Notes: a model not told the origin generated them from the letters alone. DNA of 64,000 nt from Tetradesmus obliquus (GCA_030272155.1 CP126192.1:1770501-1834500); one strand, 5' to 3'; counted from the stretch's first letter, positions 48,934 to 61,258 are shown. Numbers and translations: made by a program.

Positions 48934-51371
48934 ATGTCTACTGTCTACGGTCGCCTTCACACCAAAGTCCTAGGCTCAGGCTTCGTGCTGCTCACTACAG
49001 TCCTGTGGATTGCTGCCAGCTTCCTTGCTCAGTTCCTAGTGCGGCCAGATGCAACAGGCAGCACACCGCAGCTGCCACCAGCACTGCTCGTGTTCATCTG
49101 CACGTCCCTGTTCAGCATCTACATCCCCATCATAGCGCTCAAGCGCACATGCTGGGGCTCATCCAGGTTGGTACATCAGCGCAGAAGGTGCTGCTGATGC
49201 CTGTTAGACCCGTCAGTGTTGACCTGGCGTGTGTCCGGCATCAACCGCAGCTAACTTTCTACAGCATCAACGCTGCTGCTTCTGCTTCTGCTGCTGCTGC
49301 TGCCGCTGCTGCAGAGCGCAGGCAGCTGCTGTGCAGCAGTGCGAGTCCCTATGGATAAGCAGCACCGCCAGGAGCGCCATCAAGGCAAGTAAGGCCGTGC
49401 CAGCATCATGTGCTGTTGGCTGCACCAGCTCTTGGTTGTGATGCTGCAAGTGGCATGTGCCATTACACGTAGCCAGGCATGTAGCTGCATACGAAGTATG
49501 CATAACGCGTTCTGCTGCTGCCGAGATGCTCGGCGCAGCTGCAACTGCAGATGATTGCTTGACACAGCACTCCTGGCATGTGCTTCTATGCCTGTTCACC
49601 TGCATGTCATGCGGCACTGCCACACCCCAGCTGCATCGCCACACTGTTGCTGCTGTTGCCGCATGAGCAGGTGGCCCCCGTGTGGTTTGCAGCGCAGTAC
49701 GCGTTCACGCTGTCGCTGGCACACACCAGCGTCACCAGCAACACCATCCTGAGCAGCAGCAGCTGCATGTTCACACTGCTGGCGAGCGCTGTGCTGCTGC
49801 GGGAGCGCGTGACAGCTGCCAAGCTGGCCAGCGTGGCAGCAGTCATGGCAGGTGAGGGCGCACGGCAACAATCACGGCAGCAGTCATGGCAGCTGTTATG
49901 GCTGCTGCCAAGCTGCCATTATGGCAGCTTGGCAGCAGTCTTGGCAGCAGTCTTGGCAGCAGTCTTGGCTGCCAAGCTGGCCAGCGTAGCGGCAACCATG
50001 GCAGCAGCATTTACAGCAGCATTGTGCATTTACCGTGCGTGTACCCTGCCTAAAACTGTCATATTACAGCAGCGGTCAGGGCAGGTGAGCGGCCGTGGCA
50101 GCAGCCAGCCGGCTGCCACTTGATGCAAGGCAGGAGGTGGAGCCGCAGCCATATGACACCACAGCACGCCAACTGCAGCGGCTTCACAACTGACATTGTA
50201 CTGCCAGCCACCGGTAGCTGCAAGCTGTTCTACCGCCAGCTGTCTGCTGCAAGGTCGCCTCCCATAGCCTCACCAAAAACATCATCGCTGCAGCGTGCTT
50301 CCTGCACCTGCCTGCAGGCACTGCGCTAGTGACGCTGGCTGACGGCGCCGCCGCGGGTGACGCCAGCCGGGGCCAGCTGCTGGGTGACGCGCTGTGCGTG
50401 CTGTCGGCACTGCTGTACAGCGGTTACACCGTGGCGCTGCAGGCGCAGCTGCGGCATGACAGCCCTGAAGCGCCAGCGCTGTTCTTCGGCGTGATTGGCT
50501 GTATGACGGCTGCTGTGGGGCTGCCGCTGCTGGGCTGTGGGCAGCTGCTGGGGTGGCTTGATGCGGGGGAGCTGCAGCCGCAGGCGCTGGCACTGGCGGG
50601 TATAAACGGTGAGGGGCAGGCCGCTCAGGTGAACTGCTTTGACAGTGTTGCTTTGGAGAGTGGAGCGCGGTACACGAGCCATGTTGTTCTGCGCCAAGCG
50701 CTTTGCTTTCGCGACACAGTGCTGCTGTATTGTGTGCAGCACATCATTTCAGTGCATGCTGGATGTCGCAAATCTGGTGCCTGCAGCAACCACACGCCAG
50801 CATAGCGCCCATGCGCTGCACACTTCCGGGTCTGCCTAGGTTGCGCACAACAAATGCCTCTTCAGCGGGTGTTGAGCAGGCCATGCTGTTCCCCTGTGGA
50901 GCTACACCATGCACGCATATGCGCAAACGTGCTGCCCTGCCTGCCCGCCTGCTTGCTGCTGCAGGGCTGATGGACTATGTGCTCGCTGACTACACCTGGG
51001 CGCGGGCAGTGCTGCTGCTGGGGCCCACAGTGGCCACTCTGGGCATGACTGTGCAGATCCCGTTGGCCACAGCAGCAGATGTGGTGCTGAGCTGGACAGG
51101 CCTGGGGCACCCCCACTGGATGGACAGTAGAAGAGCGACGCTGCTTACTGCAGCAGGCACAGTGGCTATTCTGGCTGGCATGTTTGGCATCAACTGCTCT
51201 GGTGGGAGTGATGCTGGCAGTGATGACGGCAGCAGCAGTACTAGTGGACGGCAAGCAGGGGAGCAAGCAGGGAGTGATGCGGCAGGTGGTGGCTTGCAGG
51301 AGCGGTTGCTGCAAGCTGGAGACGGAGAGGGACAGCAGCAGCACAGTGAAGGAGCGGCGCTATCAGTATAA
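48934..51371 (+). CDS. SLC35F-type drug/metabolite transporter family protein
   Basis: A polytopic EamA/DMT-family transporter, closest by eye to plant and fungal SLC35F5/THI74-like proteins. Proposed exons: 48934-49166, 49315-49396, 49671-49851, 50318-50608, 50965-51371, about 397 aa. The family signature TSVTSNTILSSSSCMFTLL is clear, preceded by VAPVWFAAQYAFTLSL. Membrane segments are visible at GFVLLTTVLWIAASFLAQFL, ALLVFICTSLFSIYIPIIAL, LLGDALCVLSALLYSGYTVA, FFGVIGCMTAAVGLPLLGC, AVLLLGPTVATLGMTVQIPL and LLTAAGTVAILAGMFGI. The tail is Gly/Ser/Gln-rich and probably cytosolic. The exon 2 donor is uncertain: GTGCCA at 49397 keeps phase, while the stronger-looking GTAAGG at 49389 does not. Substrate unknown. 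The intron after 49851 carries a copy of the donor junction. Confidence 0.85.
49818..50004 (+). repeat. Duplicated exon 3 end in DMT gene plus 12-nt repeats
   Basis: The exon end GCCAAGCTGGCCAGCGTGGC (49818-49851, donor at 49852) recurs as GCCAAGCTGGCCAGCGTAGC at 49971-50004. In the second copy the donor GGTGAG is replaced by GCAGCA. Between them lie three to four copies of the 12-mer TTGGCAGCAGTC. Confidence 0.9.
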
Positions 51372-52305
51372 GCACAGGCTTGGTTCTTATTTAATCTCGC
51401 GCCTCAAATCACGTACATGGCAGCTGGTGGTGTCGCAGTAGTGAGCAGCCTATGCATGTCATTTCATTGTGCACGGTGCACAGCCGCTGCGGCAGTGCTA
51501 ACTGCTGACATGGGTTGGCGGCCTCTCGCGCTGATCAGGCTGCCAAAAAGCGTGCGATGCCCTTTGTACGCAGGATACAATGTTACATTCCCGCAGGCCT
51601 TGTTGAGAGGTGGTTATGAAGGTGCACGTGGCCAGCCTGGCAGGGGTTGGAGAAGTTTGCACAGTCAAGGCAGCCCGCCTGGCAGCCTGCTACACTGGCC
51701 AAAAAGCATTATATGGCAAAAAAGGGTTGTTTCGGAAAAACAACAATCAAACGATGCACACGTGCTTTACGTGATCAGACAAACCGGAGTACATCAGGTG
51801 CAACATTGATGCGGTTGCTGCGACCCCTGACAGCTTGCACTTCCTCCAGTTGGATCTGGTTGTGAGACTAGAAACTTGTAGGCGCAGCTCGTTCTTGGGG
51901 CGAGTAAAGCACAGCAGCGAACCCTGAGGTCCTTGCAGCCCTGACAAGACGCTCTCGAGGTGAGCACGGCTCAGAAGCTTTGTTTCAACCGGTTATTTGC
52001 ATCTAGGCACCCTCCGCCATCGTTGTGTATTGAGCACGTGGGCACGCCAACCACGTGGGCAGTGCACCTCCAAAAGACACCCTTTGAGTTCGCCTGCTAG
52101 CGCCAGCTACGTCGCACAAGGCACCATTGGCTACGAAACCAGCATTAGGAACGGTCGAGGCAGGTTCTGTCCGCAGTTGCGGCTGCCATCCAAGTGCTGC
52201 TACACCTGGTGCTGCTGCCTGCTACTGCTGGCAATGGCCTGCATCGCTGCAGACTCAACCAGTTGCTATTGCAGTTGACACCATCGCCCAGTTTGCGCGG
52301 CCAGG
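51372..52305. other. Intergenic region DMT-SSS
   Basis: About 930 bp with no supported gene; expected to hold the DMT 3' UTR and the symporter promoter. It is not repeat-rich. A run of A/T-rich sequence around 51700-51770 is the only compositional change noted. Confidence 0.4.
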
Positions 52306-55300
52306 ATGAGCTACTGCACAGAGTCAAACTTTGAGATAGCGCCAGGCCTCTGGACGCATAACCACACAGTGGATGAGGTCGCTGGCATGCAGCAGTACGG
52401 CTGCTGCCAGAAGTTCGTATGCTCCATTGCCTGCCCAGCGGTACGTTTCTGAAGTGCAGCCCTAGTGCATGAGTGTGTTGTAGTTCAGAGCAAAGACGGT
52501 ACTGACGGCAGCAGTCAGCGCAGGTCAACAAATGCGTCTTGTTGACCCATCACCTGTAGTCCAAGCTGCAATCATGCTGAAAGTCCTGCATGCATCGACT
52601 ACTGAACAGAGCGAGGTACTTGCTTATAACAGCAACAGCAGCGGTCGAAGCATGCACCCTGTTGACCCATGACCTGTAGTCTAAGCTGCTGCCGTGCCGC
52701 CTGTCCTGCAGACGGTTGACAGAACAGGCCTTGGCGTGTCCTGGGGCGTGCCGTTCATCGTGGCTGCCTTGGCCATGATTGTGGCAGGTATCGTCATCGG
52801 CTTCATGACCATCAAGGGTGAGCGGCCATGGCTGCACCTGCATAGTTTGCTGTAGGGGCCGCGCAATGCTGCGGGCGGCAACTTTTGAATTTGGTCTGTG
52901 CATACTGCTGTCCCACTTGAGCTATATGCTGTGTTTCACACGGGAGAAGTCAAAAATGACCTAATTACTGGCCGTGTTGGTTTTTCTGCTTGCGTTGCAG
53001 GGAGCTACAAGGTTGGTTGCCCTATGCGGCGGACATGACGCAATCCACCTGGTTTGAGTTCCAGTCAGCTGCCCAGGCATGGCGTCAACAATGCTACCAG
53101 GAGAACTGCCGCTGCATGCCAGCTGCCCTGTTGCGCAGCAGCAGCAGCACGTGACAGATGCAGCATCATCCGTTCAAGCACGTGCAAACACAACAGCGTC
53201 AAAGGAAAACTCTTCCTTTACAACACAGCAGCCGCCTGTCCTCCATATTTGTGTGTCGTCTGGCGCCGCCGGCTGCGCTGACAACACCCTGCCTGCTGCG
53301 CTGGGCTGCCTGCCCTGCAGAACTTTTTCGTGTGTGGGCGCACGCTGCCGCTGTGGATTGTTATTTTTGCGCTGCTGGGGCAGGGCCTGGACTCTAACGC
53401 CACACTCGGCAACGTGGCGCTGTCATACAAGTGAGCCTCGCAGCAGCGCCTCAGATGCTACATGCCTGAAACCTACTGTTTCAGCGAAGAGGCGGGCTGA
53501 GATGGATGTTGATGCAGCCTAGCTCTGTTAACACTGTTTGCCACTGCTGCTTCAGCCAGCAAGACAGGTGGCTTGCAGCAGCGCAGTTGCAGTGAGCCCT
53601 GCCCAGTAGCATGCCTATCACCCGCCCTCAAGTTGCGAGCTTTTGGCTGATGTTGGCATGTGCCGTGCCTGCTGCCCGCAGGTATGCCTTCTGGGATGGT
53701 GCCATGCTGCCGCTGGGCCTGGGCATATCACTCATCATCGTGAGTGGCACCGCCTGTCATATAATGTGTGTTTTGGCATGCAAGCTGCATGCGGACGATG
53801 TGCTGCAGCTGGACCCCAACCAGCAGTCGCATTGCCACTGTCAACTGTAGTGTCTTGCTCAGAGGCATGCATGTTGCACAGCATTGTGAGAATTTACATC
53901 TAATGAGGTGTCCACCTGCATGCTCCGTGTTCATTACATGCGGACATTGCAGACTGCGCAACAGCCAGCTTATGAAGCACCGTTACACACACGCGCGCCC
54001 ATATCTGAGTGCTCCGTGCTGGTGCTTTACACGTCGCCACTCTCCTCTTACAATGTGTTCATCTGCTTACACTGTTCCGCCCTGACTGCTGCTCCCTGCC
54101 GCTGCCTTACAAAATGCGCGCAGAATGGCCTCACCATATCCGGCCACATCAACCGCATGGGCCTGCTCACCCTGCCAGACCTCTTCGCCCGCAAGTACGG
54201 CAGCTGCATGGAGATAATTGTCTCCCTCATTGAGGTGGCTTCCTTCACCTGCCTGCTGGCCGGCAACCTAGTGGGCACGAGCCTGCTGCTGCAGTTCCTG
54301 TTTGGGCTGCAGCTGTGGGCCGGCGTGCTGATTGCTGGCGTGATGATGGCCAGCTACACGATTGCAGGGGGGCTGTTCTCGATTGCCTACGTGGACATCC
54401 CGCAGGTGAGCTGCTGAGCTGCAGTACAGCGCTGCAAGCCGCTAATGGCATGTACACCTGATGCGCTGCTGAGCTTACGGCAGCCTGTTATACACTGTGG
54501 GGGCTTGCAGCTGATGGTGGCAGCAACGCACAGTCACACAGCGGTGCAGCATGTCCCTGCACGCACAGCGCATCTTTTGTGTGCTGTGCTGCATAATGCT
54601 GGGACAGGCGAGCGGGCAGGCAGCCACCTTGCTGTTACATTAGGTTTGTTCTATGATGCGTTGCTGGTGTAGCCTACACGCCGAACAGCTGCACGCAGCT
54701 CCACATTGTAGGCAGTGCTTCGAATCCATTTCTAAACATTTCAAGCACTGCTCCCCCCGCTGCTGCTGCTGCTGCTGCTGCTGCCAGGCTGCGCTGGGCT
54801 TCACGGGCCTGATGGTTGTGACCGTCTACGTGCTGGCCACCGACAGCCCAGCACACGCGCTGCCCTCCAAGGGCTTTGCACTGGACCTTGGGGGCGGTTT
54901 AATCGCCAAAACCCCAGGCTACTCAGGCCCGGTCAACTGCACAGACCCGGCCACTGGCGCCAGCACCTGCGACAACTTTGCGTTCCCTGCTGGCGACATG
55001 GCTGTCAACCCCCGCGGCATGACTGATGTTGACGCGTACGCGCCGTTTCCAAACGCCATCCTCATGAACTGTGAGCAGGGATGACTTCGGGTTGTGGCAG
55101 TGGCAGCGAAACCACTGAGCTGTTTTATATGCATATGCTCGCCTCCATAGACAGCAGCTTGCCTATTGCTGCTGGCTCTGCTTTTGGGATTGCCACGCCC
55201 TAGAGGTGCTGTTGCTGCCGGCTGGCAGTGTGCAATCACAGCGCCCCCAATGTCCACGACATCTTGGTCACATTCATCCAACAGTAGCATGCCTGCGTGT

Positions 55301-57755
55301 GTCTGTGCCTTGCAGGGGCCACGCTGGTGGTGCTGAGCCTGGGCAACCTCTGCGCGCTGGACTTCCAGGTGCGCCCCCTGCAGCAGGATGCTCTGTATGT
55401 GTACTGCCTGCCTGGGCCGACCCTGCTCCTGCTGCTGAAGCTGCCTGCACTGGCTGCACTTGACCGCGCAGCATGCACGGGTCCATCCTGAGTATTATGT
55501 TTGTTATTCAACGCTGTGCAGCGGTTCTGCTGACCCAGCTGCAGCGGCCCTGTGCTGCATCAAGCTGCTGTGCGTTCCGTTAACCACCAGCTGGTGGCTG
55601 ACACCCTGCCCTGCCCTGCCCTGCAGGCGCGCAGCATGGCCGCGCGCAACTCGCGCACAGCGCGCTGGGCCAACATCATCGCCGGACTGGTGCTGATGGG
55701 CTTCAGCGTGCCTTTTGGCCTGCTGGGCGGCTATGCGCGCAAGTACCACGGGCCAGACTCCCCGTATGCAGAGTTTGCCGCAGACACGTGCTCGGCGCCG
55801 CTGGGGCTGCCCTCGTGCGCGCAGTGGCTGCCGGACGACAAGTTTGTGCTGTTCAAGTACCTGTGGGAGCGCGTGCCGCGGGTGCGTTGATTTGTTGGTG
55901 CTGTTGGCTGCGGGCTGGGGTGGATGCATTTTGGCTGTATGATGCTGCTGGCTGACAGCAGGTCATTGATGTACGGCCAAAAGAGTGACACTGGCCACAC
56001 CAGTGTCGCACCTGACTTGCTCGCTGCTTGTGGGTGTAACTCGCTGACCTCTTACCCAGCTGGTGCTTACGTGTATGCTGGCTGTGCCTGCAGGTGCTGG
56101 GCGGCTGGAGTGTGCTGGCCATCCTGTGTGCCAGCATGTCCACAGCCACAGGAGCTATCCTGGCCACCTCCACGGTCATGGCGCACAACATCTTCAGGAA
56201 GGTGCGCGGCACACAGCAGCGCAGCAAACTGCCGGTAAATCGGAGCCCAGCTCAGCCTGCTTTCTCATCTTACTTCCAGCTTCAGCACACTATGAACACA
56301 ACACCCCTAGTTGACCAGTACCCAGCCTGCGGCGGTCGTGTACCTGAACCCCCAGCATCAACAGTCGCATTACCCCACAGTCCCACACACCCCGGCTGCC
56401 TCCACCTCACGCCCACCCACCCGCAGGTGCCCAGGATCGGCGCCACGGACGCCAACCTGCTGCGCGTGGTGCGCATCTTCGCAATTCCCATGACGGGGCT
56501 GGCCTGCCTGGTGGCAGCGCTGGCCTACAACCCCGGCTATCTGCTGGTGGTGGCCTTTGATGTCGTGCTGGCAGGATGCTTCGTGCCGTTGATCGCAGCG
56601 GTGTACTGGCCAAGCGTGACACCCAACGCAGGTGGGGTGCGGGGCGTGCGGCGGGAGTTTTGCTGCTGGGCTGCAAGGCAGCGGCAGATGTGCAGATTAG
56701 CATTGCCTCGTGCCTTTGCTTGGCACCTAAATAGGGCAGCTCTTGCATGCCGTCAAGTGCTTCACTTTTGTTCTCTTGCCAAACGCACATTTGCTGCTGG
56801 AAAATGTTGGCTGACATGGCTGCTGCATCCACCACCTGCTCCTGCAACCATCCTGCAACACTTGTAACTATGCTATTTGCAGGCATTGCGTCGTGCGTGG
56901 CGGGCAGCACGCTGCGCATCCTGCTGGAGTTCCTGCTACCAAAGGATGGCTCGCTGGTGGCCTTTGGGCAGTACGCGCTGCAGTTCGGCAAGGCGGTGGC
57001 TGGGCTGCCTGCTTTTATGAGCATCACACCCGAGGGCAACAGCAGCCTGCTGTGGGACCCTGAGAAGGACACCTGCCAGCAGGGTGAGTGCAGGCATGCA
57101 CGCACGCAATTTAGCCGCAAGGATGCAAAGGCGCTATGCAGCGAGTGGCTGTGATGTATTGGGGCAGCTTGGAGAGCTGCAGGCCGTATGTTGCCTGCAT
57201 AGCAGCATGGCAGCGTCACAGTTCGAATGACGGCAGGGCAGCAAGTCCTGCGCTGGTTGCACATGCACAAGTGTATTCTCCCCAACCAATCTGGCAATTG
57301 GATCTTCCACCGCACCTCAGCTCTTCATGCTGCTGCTTCATACTGCTGCTGCCGCTACTGCTGCTGCCTCTCCAGCCCCCATGCGTGACTACACGGGCCT
57401 GGACTCGCTGCTGTGCCCGCTGTTCAGTCTTGTGGTGCTGCTGGGCGTGATGGCCCTGGAGCGCTGCATGCCTGGGCGTGATGTTCTGTTTTTCATCCCC
57501 AAGAGGTGGAAGCAGCAGCAGCCACTGTACCAGCTGGCCGATGACCAGGCACTGAGTGAGACGGCGGCTGATCTGGCAGCAGCAGCAGCAGCACTGGCAG
57601 ACAAAGATGTGGATGTTGCTGGTGTGCTGCCTGGGGGCGCTGGCGACGGCGGGAAGCTGAAGGCGAGTGCGGCAGCGGCAGGCAGGAGGCCGCGGGACGT
57701 TGACGACTCTGCACATGCCGGCAAAGTGGGCCTGAGCAGCAGCCAGCTGCTGTGA
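52306..57755 (+). CDS. Sodium:solute symporter family protein
   Basis: A membrane cotransporter of the SSS family (relatives include the urea transporter DUR3). Thirteen exons with closed phases: 52306-52440, 52712-52817, 53001-53011, 53321-53430, 53682-53739, 54124-54405, 54788-55070, 55316-55368, 55627-55881, 56094-56201, 56427-56631, 56883-57083, 57376-57755, giving 728 aa. Typical SSS features: NFFVCGRTLPLWIVIFALLG, GLGISLIINGLT, INRMGLLTLPDLFARKYG, IEVASFTCLLAGNLVG, SYTIAGGLFSIAYVDIPQA, and GGWSVLAILCASMSTATGAI. An extracellular-type loop after ALPSKGFALDLGGG contains Cys pairs, and the last about 90 aa are a hydrophilic Ala-rich tail. Exon 3 is only 11 nt (GSYK). Substrate is not assignable; urea transport is not claimed because overall similarity to DUR3 looked limited. 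Confidence 0.88.
52541..52735 (+). repeat. 120-bp duplication of acceptor region in SSS intron 1
   Basis: GTTGACCCATCACCTGTAGT at 52541 recurs as GTTGACCCATGACCTGTAGT at 52661. The similarity continues into the acceptor: the upstream copy reads TCCTGCAT where the true site reads TCCTGCAG|ACGG (exon from 52712). The decoy has therefore lost its AG. Confidence 0.85.
53001..53011 (+). other. 11-nt micro-exon in the SSS gene
   Basis: Between TTGCGTTGCAG and GTTGGT lies GGAGCTACAAG. With one base carried from the previous exon it gives GSYK and restores the frame into AACTTTTTCG (NFFVCGR) at 53321. Without it the frame does not close. Confidence 0.8.
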
Positions 57756-59589
57756 GTGGTGGCCTGTTTGGCAGATGACGTGTGTGTCACAGGCATTGGG
57801 CTGCAGGAGTTAATCTGGTGTCGGCTGTGCAGTTGTTGCGGTCAGGTTTGTGGAATGCGTGGGTGAGGTGTTGGGGTGTTGCATGGTGCTTGCTGGTAGC
57901 TGGTGGAAATCGCCGATGTCATGCCTTGTGCGGCGTGCCTTGTGTGTTTGGCCACGTCTTCATCCTCTGGCGACTTGCACAACTGGTGTGTGGGGAAGCG
58001 TGGCAGGGGAGGTTGAAGTGTGTGTAGTACAGATTACTGCATGACTGCTTGCACAGCTGCACCCTCCACGCCTACATATCTTACTGCACTGTGTGAGTAA
58101 CAGTACGGCATGTGTTATAACATCCATGTTACCCATATATCCTTCCATGGTGTAGGTTTTGTACATGACTCCTGCACGGCGTGTCTGATACCACAGCTGG
58201 GAGTATCCCAATGCACAGGAAATCTGATTCTGGTGTGTGCTTGGCGAGTGAGCGGTGTGCGTACAAGTGCCGGCATGGCTTCTTGTGTCGCAAATACAAG
58301 CACACGTTGATGGCACAAAGCACCTTTATGGCACGAATGCATGCAGATATCATAATCCCATAAGCTTAAAGCTTGTGACGAGCTTCTCACGCTCTCGTAG
58401 AGTTTGCACTGGCACCCCCTGCGCAGCATTGTCTATCTCGGTTGGATGGAAGGCGGGAAATGTTGTCTGACATGGTGTCTACATGTCTTGACTCGTGTCG
58501 TATCATGATATCAGGCATCGATGCCTCAATTGGGTTTGGTTCATGCCGAGTGGTGATGTACATTTGTGGCGTCATGTCCGCGTGGCCTGGTGTCCAGATT
58601 TGCTGTACATGTACAGGCAATGGTGCCAACTCGGATGCTTCGCGGCAAAAGTGTACGGGGCCAGGGATCTGTTCTGTATCAACAGGCCGCCTATGTCTTG
58701 CACGCAGACAAAGCGAGACTGGCACAGTCTGTGTGCTTTGCTGGGCAGGTGGTGGGTGTGATTGCATAGGCAGCTGTTGGCGGCTTGGTTATGCACCGAA
58801 AAGTGCCGTGATTTATGCAAGGCACACATCATGTACAGGCACGTCCTTGCAGTTGACAAGAGCTGCTGGTGGCTGCTGTGTGCTGCAGCTGAGCAGCTGC
58901 ATGTATGCATCATGGCTTGCTGTGCCAGCCTGCAAGTGCAGGATTGCAGGGCCATGACAAGTGTGCTGTCTATCACTGGGTAGCAACACACTGCACAGGC
59001 AACTGCAGCAGTTGCGCTGACCGCAGTTCTGCTGCATGCCCATATGTAAAGGCAGCGTACGTGCATATCTGGTACAAAAGGTTCTGGGTGGGTTACTGCC
59101 TGAACTGGGCGGCATGCAAGCCGCCCAGCGTGCATGCCACCATGCTTGCAGCGGGTTGAGCCAGATCAGCGCCATGGCAGGCTGGATGTGATTACACATG
59201 ATGTTACATTGTGCTTGTAGTGTATGACCTGTATGCACGTTGTAACCCTTTATACCCCAGCCTGTCTCTTTGCCAAACTGGCATGTCAGCTGCTGTAACT
59301 AGTCACAACCAGCGTGCATATTGCACGGCTGTGCAATAACGGATGGGTGCTGGGAACATCTATTCACATACTGCAGACCTAGCACATCCTGAACATCTCA
59401 ACAGCGCTGGCTGTGGGTTGTCATTCAAAGTATGGCACTTCTCACTGTTACTTCCTTGCCAAATTCACATTGCCGTGATCGTCCGGCTTACCAAACAGAA
59501 GGTACTAACGGCGCATATTACTGTATTACTGCAAGTTAAACAAGCTGTGGACCTATCTCGAGCTACGTTGCGGCGATGTCTTGTTGGAC
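57756..59589. other. Intergenic region SSS to unknown gene
   Basis: About 1.8 kb without a supported gene. Longer open frames (for example around 58442-58957) have no recognisable domain. A TGTACATGTACA palindrome near 58603 was seen. A TGTAA lies at about 59239, too far from the SSS stop to assign. Confidence 0.4.
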
Positions 59590-61070
59590 ATGCTGAGCAC
59601 TGTGGACGAGCTTGGCACTGGGCGCCTACGCTTGCCGCTGAGCTACATTACAGCAAACGGAATAATTTACGGACAGCCAGTGGTAGCAGAGTGTGAGTTT
59701 GACGGTGAGCTGCAGTGCAGGCAGCAGCAGCAGCAGCTGCAGCAGCAGCAGTAGCAGAGGGAGGCAGCAGCCTGAGCATCGAAATGCTGCAAAGTGATAA
59801 CCTTTGCTTACTGCAGGTGTGAAACATCGGTTTCTTTGCACAGCAACAGTAACAGCTGCAGCGTCGACAGCAGCTGTTGACCCATCAGTGCAGTGTGGCC
59901 TGCACACAGCGCCACTGCCCTGCAGCCGCGGCAGCCAGCTGCTGCTGTCAGTCAAGCCAGTCACCATCAAGGTCGTGACAGCAACTGCAATCAAGGTGGG
60001 TAGGCCCTGCACATGCCAGCTGCCCAACAGCGGCTTGTGCAGCTCTTCATTGCTGCCATGATTCAATGTGTCTCAGAGTGTCGTCATGTTGTGGCAAAGC
60101 TTCAGCAGACACAGCAGTTAGCCTCACTGCTGCCTCTCTGCAATGTCAGGTGAAGGTTTGCTACTGAAATAACAACGAAAAACTTGAGCTAGTGTTTGGT
60201 GCTGCCACTGGCTGGCTTGCCTGCAGGTGCTTGTGCCTGAGCAGTTGCTGGGTTCCCCAGTAGCGTCAGCACACCTGCAGCAGCGACTGCTGCAGCAGCG
60301 CTGCACAGTGCATCTGTCGGTGAGTGGCAGCAGCTTCCATCCACCGCAAGCACAGTAACAGCTGCCGTGATTACACATTGATTGCAGCTACAGCCGTGGC
60401 TGCTTACTGGCATACAATGGAGCTGCTGCTCACATGCCCTACATACCCTGCAGCAGCCTGCCAGCAGCTAGCCCAGCAGGCCACCCTCGGCACCCTCCAC
60501 CCAGTTTGTCCAAGCGTTTGAGGAACAGCACAGTCACAAGGTAAACAGCCTAATAAAGCTCACGCTGTTTTGTCACAACTTCATAACTCATAGAACTTTT
60601 CACGAATGTGTTGTGCTGTGCTGTGCTGTGCTGTGCTGGTGCGTGCTGTTTAGGCGTCTGTGTCCTGCCAGGTGCTGCAGGTGTCACCGCAGGGGCCTGC
60701 GGCTGCAGTGTATAGAGTGGTGCCCTCAACAGCAGTGACGCTAGTCAGCAGCAGCAGTGAAGCAGCAGCAGCAGCAGCAAGTGCTGCTGCAGACTCAGGC
60801 ACCCCACAGGCTGCAGGACGCAGCAGCAAGAGCAGCAGCAAGAGCAGCAGCAAGACCAAGAGCAGCGTAACCACTGACAAAGGGACCACCACCAGCAGCA
60901 GGGCCAAACCAAGCAGCAGCGGCAGCAGCAGCAGCAGCAAGCAGGCTGCAAGCAAGCAGAGCAGCAGGAAGGCTTCCAAGGACAGCCCGGGCAGCAGTGA
61001 GGAGGAAGAGGCAGCAGCATTAGGTGGTGGGGGAATGTTTGGCTTGCTGGATGCTTTGGGAGACGACTGA
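59590..61070 (+). CDS. Unrecognised protein with basic Ser/Lys-rich tail
   Basis: Not recognised. Four exons fit in phase: 59590-59704, 59817-59995, 60227-60319 and 60672-61070 (the last acceptor could also be at 60654 or 60681, same frame), about 261 aa from the ATG at 59590. An in-frame stop lies upstream at about 59509, supporting a start near 59590. The N-terminal half looks beta-rich (RLRLPLSYITANGIIYGQPV, then KHRFLCTATVTAAA). A segment with QLLLSVKPVTIKVVTATAIK and VLVPEQLLGSP follows, then CQVLQVSPQGPAAAVYRVVP. The tail is Ser/Lys-rich, then acidic (EEEEAA), ending GGGMFGLLDALGDD. The VYRVVPSTAVTLVSS strand faintly recalls the end of the N-domain of CDC48-like AAA proteins, and the next gene encodes such an ATPase without that domain; this is a guess only. 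The stop is 188 bp before the next ATG. Confidence 0.65.
60607..60636 (+). repeat. (GTGCT)n pentanucleotide repeat
   Basis: About five GTGCT units within the last intron of the unrecognised gene, shortly before its possible acceptors. Confidence 0.85.
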
Positions 61071-61258
61071 GCAGCAGCAGCAGCAACAGCAACAGCTGCA
61101 GTAGACATCTGAAACAAGGAATTGGGGCTGCATCAGGTTTGAGTTGCTGTGTGGCAGTGTTCCCAACAAACAGCACAGCAGCAACAGCTGGAAGACAGGC
61201 TGCTGTGTGGTGACACATCAGCCGTGCATACCGAACAGTGGATGCTGCAGGGGCAGCC
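61071..61258. other. 188-bp gap between unknown gene and CDC48B
   Basis: The gap is very short for two nuclear genes with separate 3' and 5' UTRs and a promoter. It begins with a CAGCAGCAGCAGCAACAG run and contains no obvious polyadenylation signal of the TGTAA type. Confidence 0.6.

Noticed and set aside
58442..58957. 171-aa frame between SSS and the unknown gene
   Set aside because: Cys/Trp-rich with no domain or splice partner; composition fits a chance frame in intergenic DNA.
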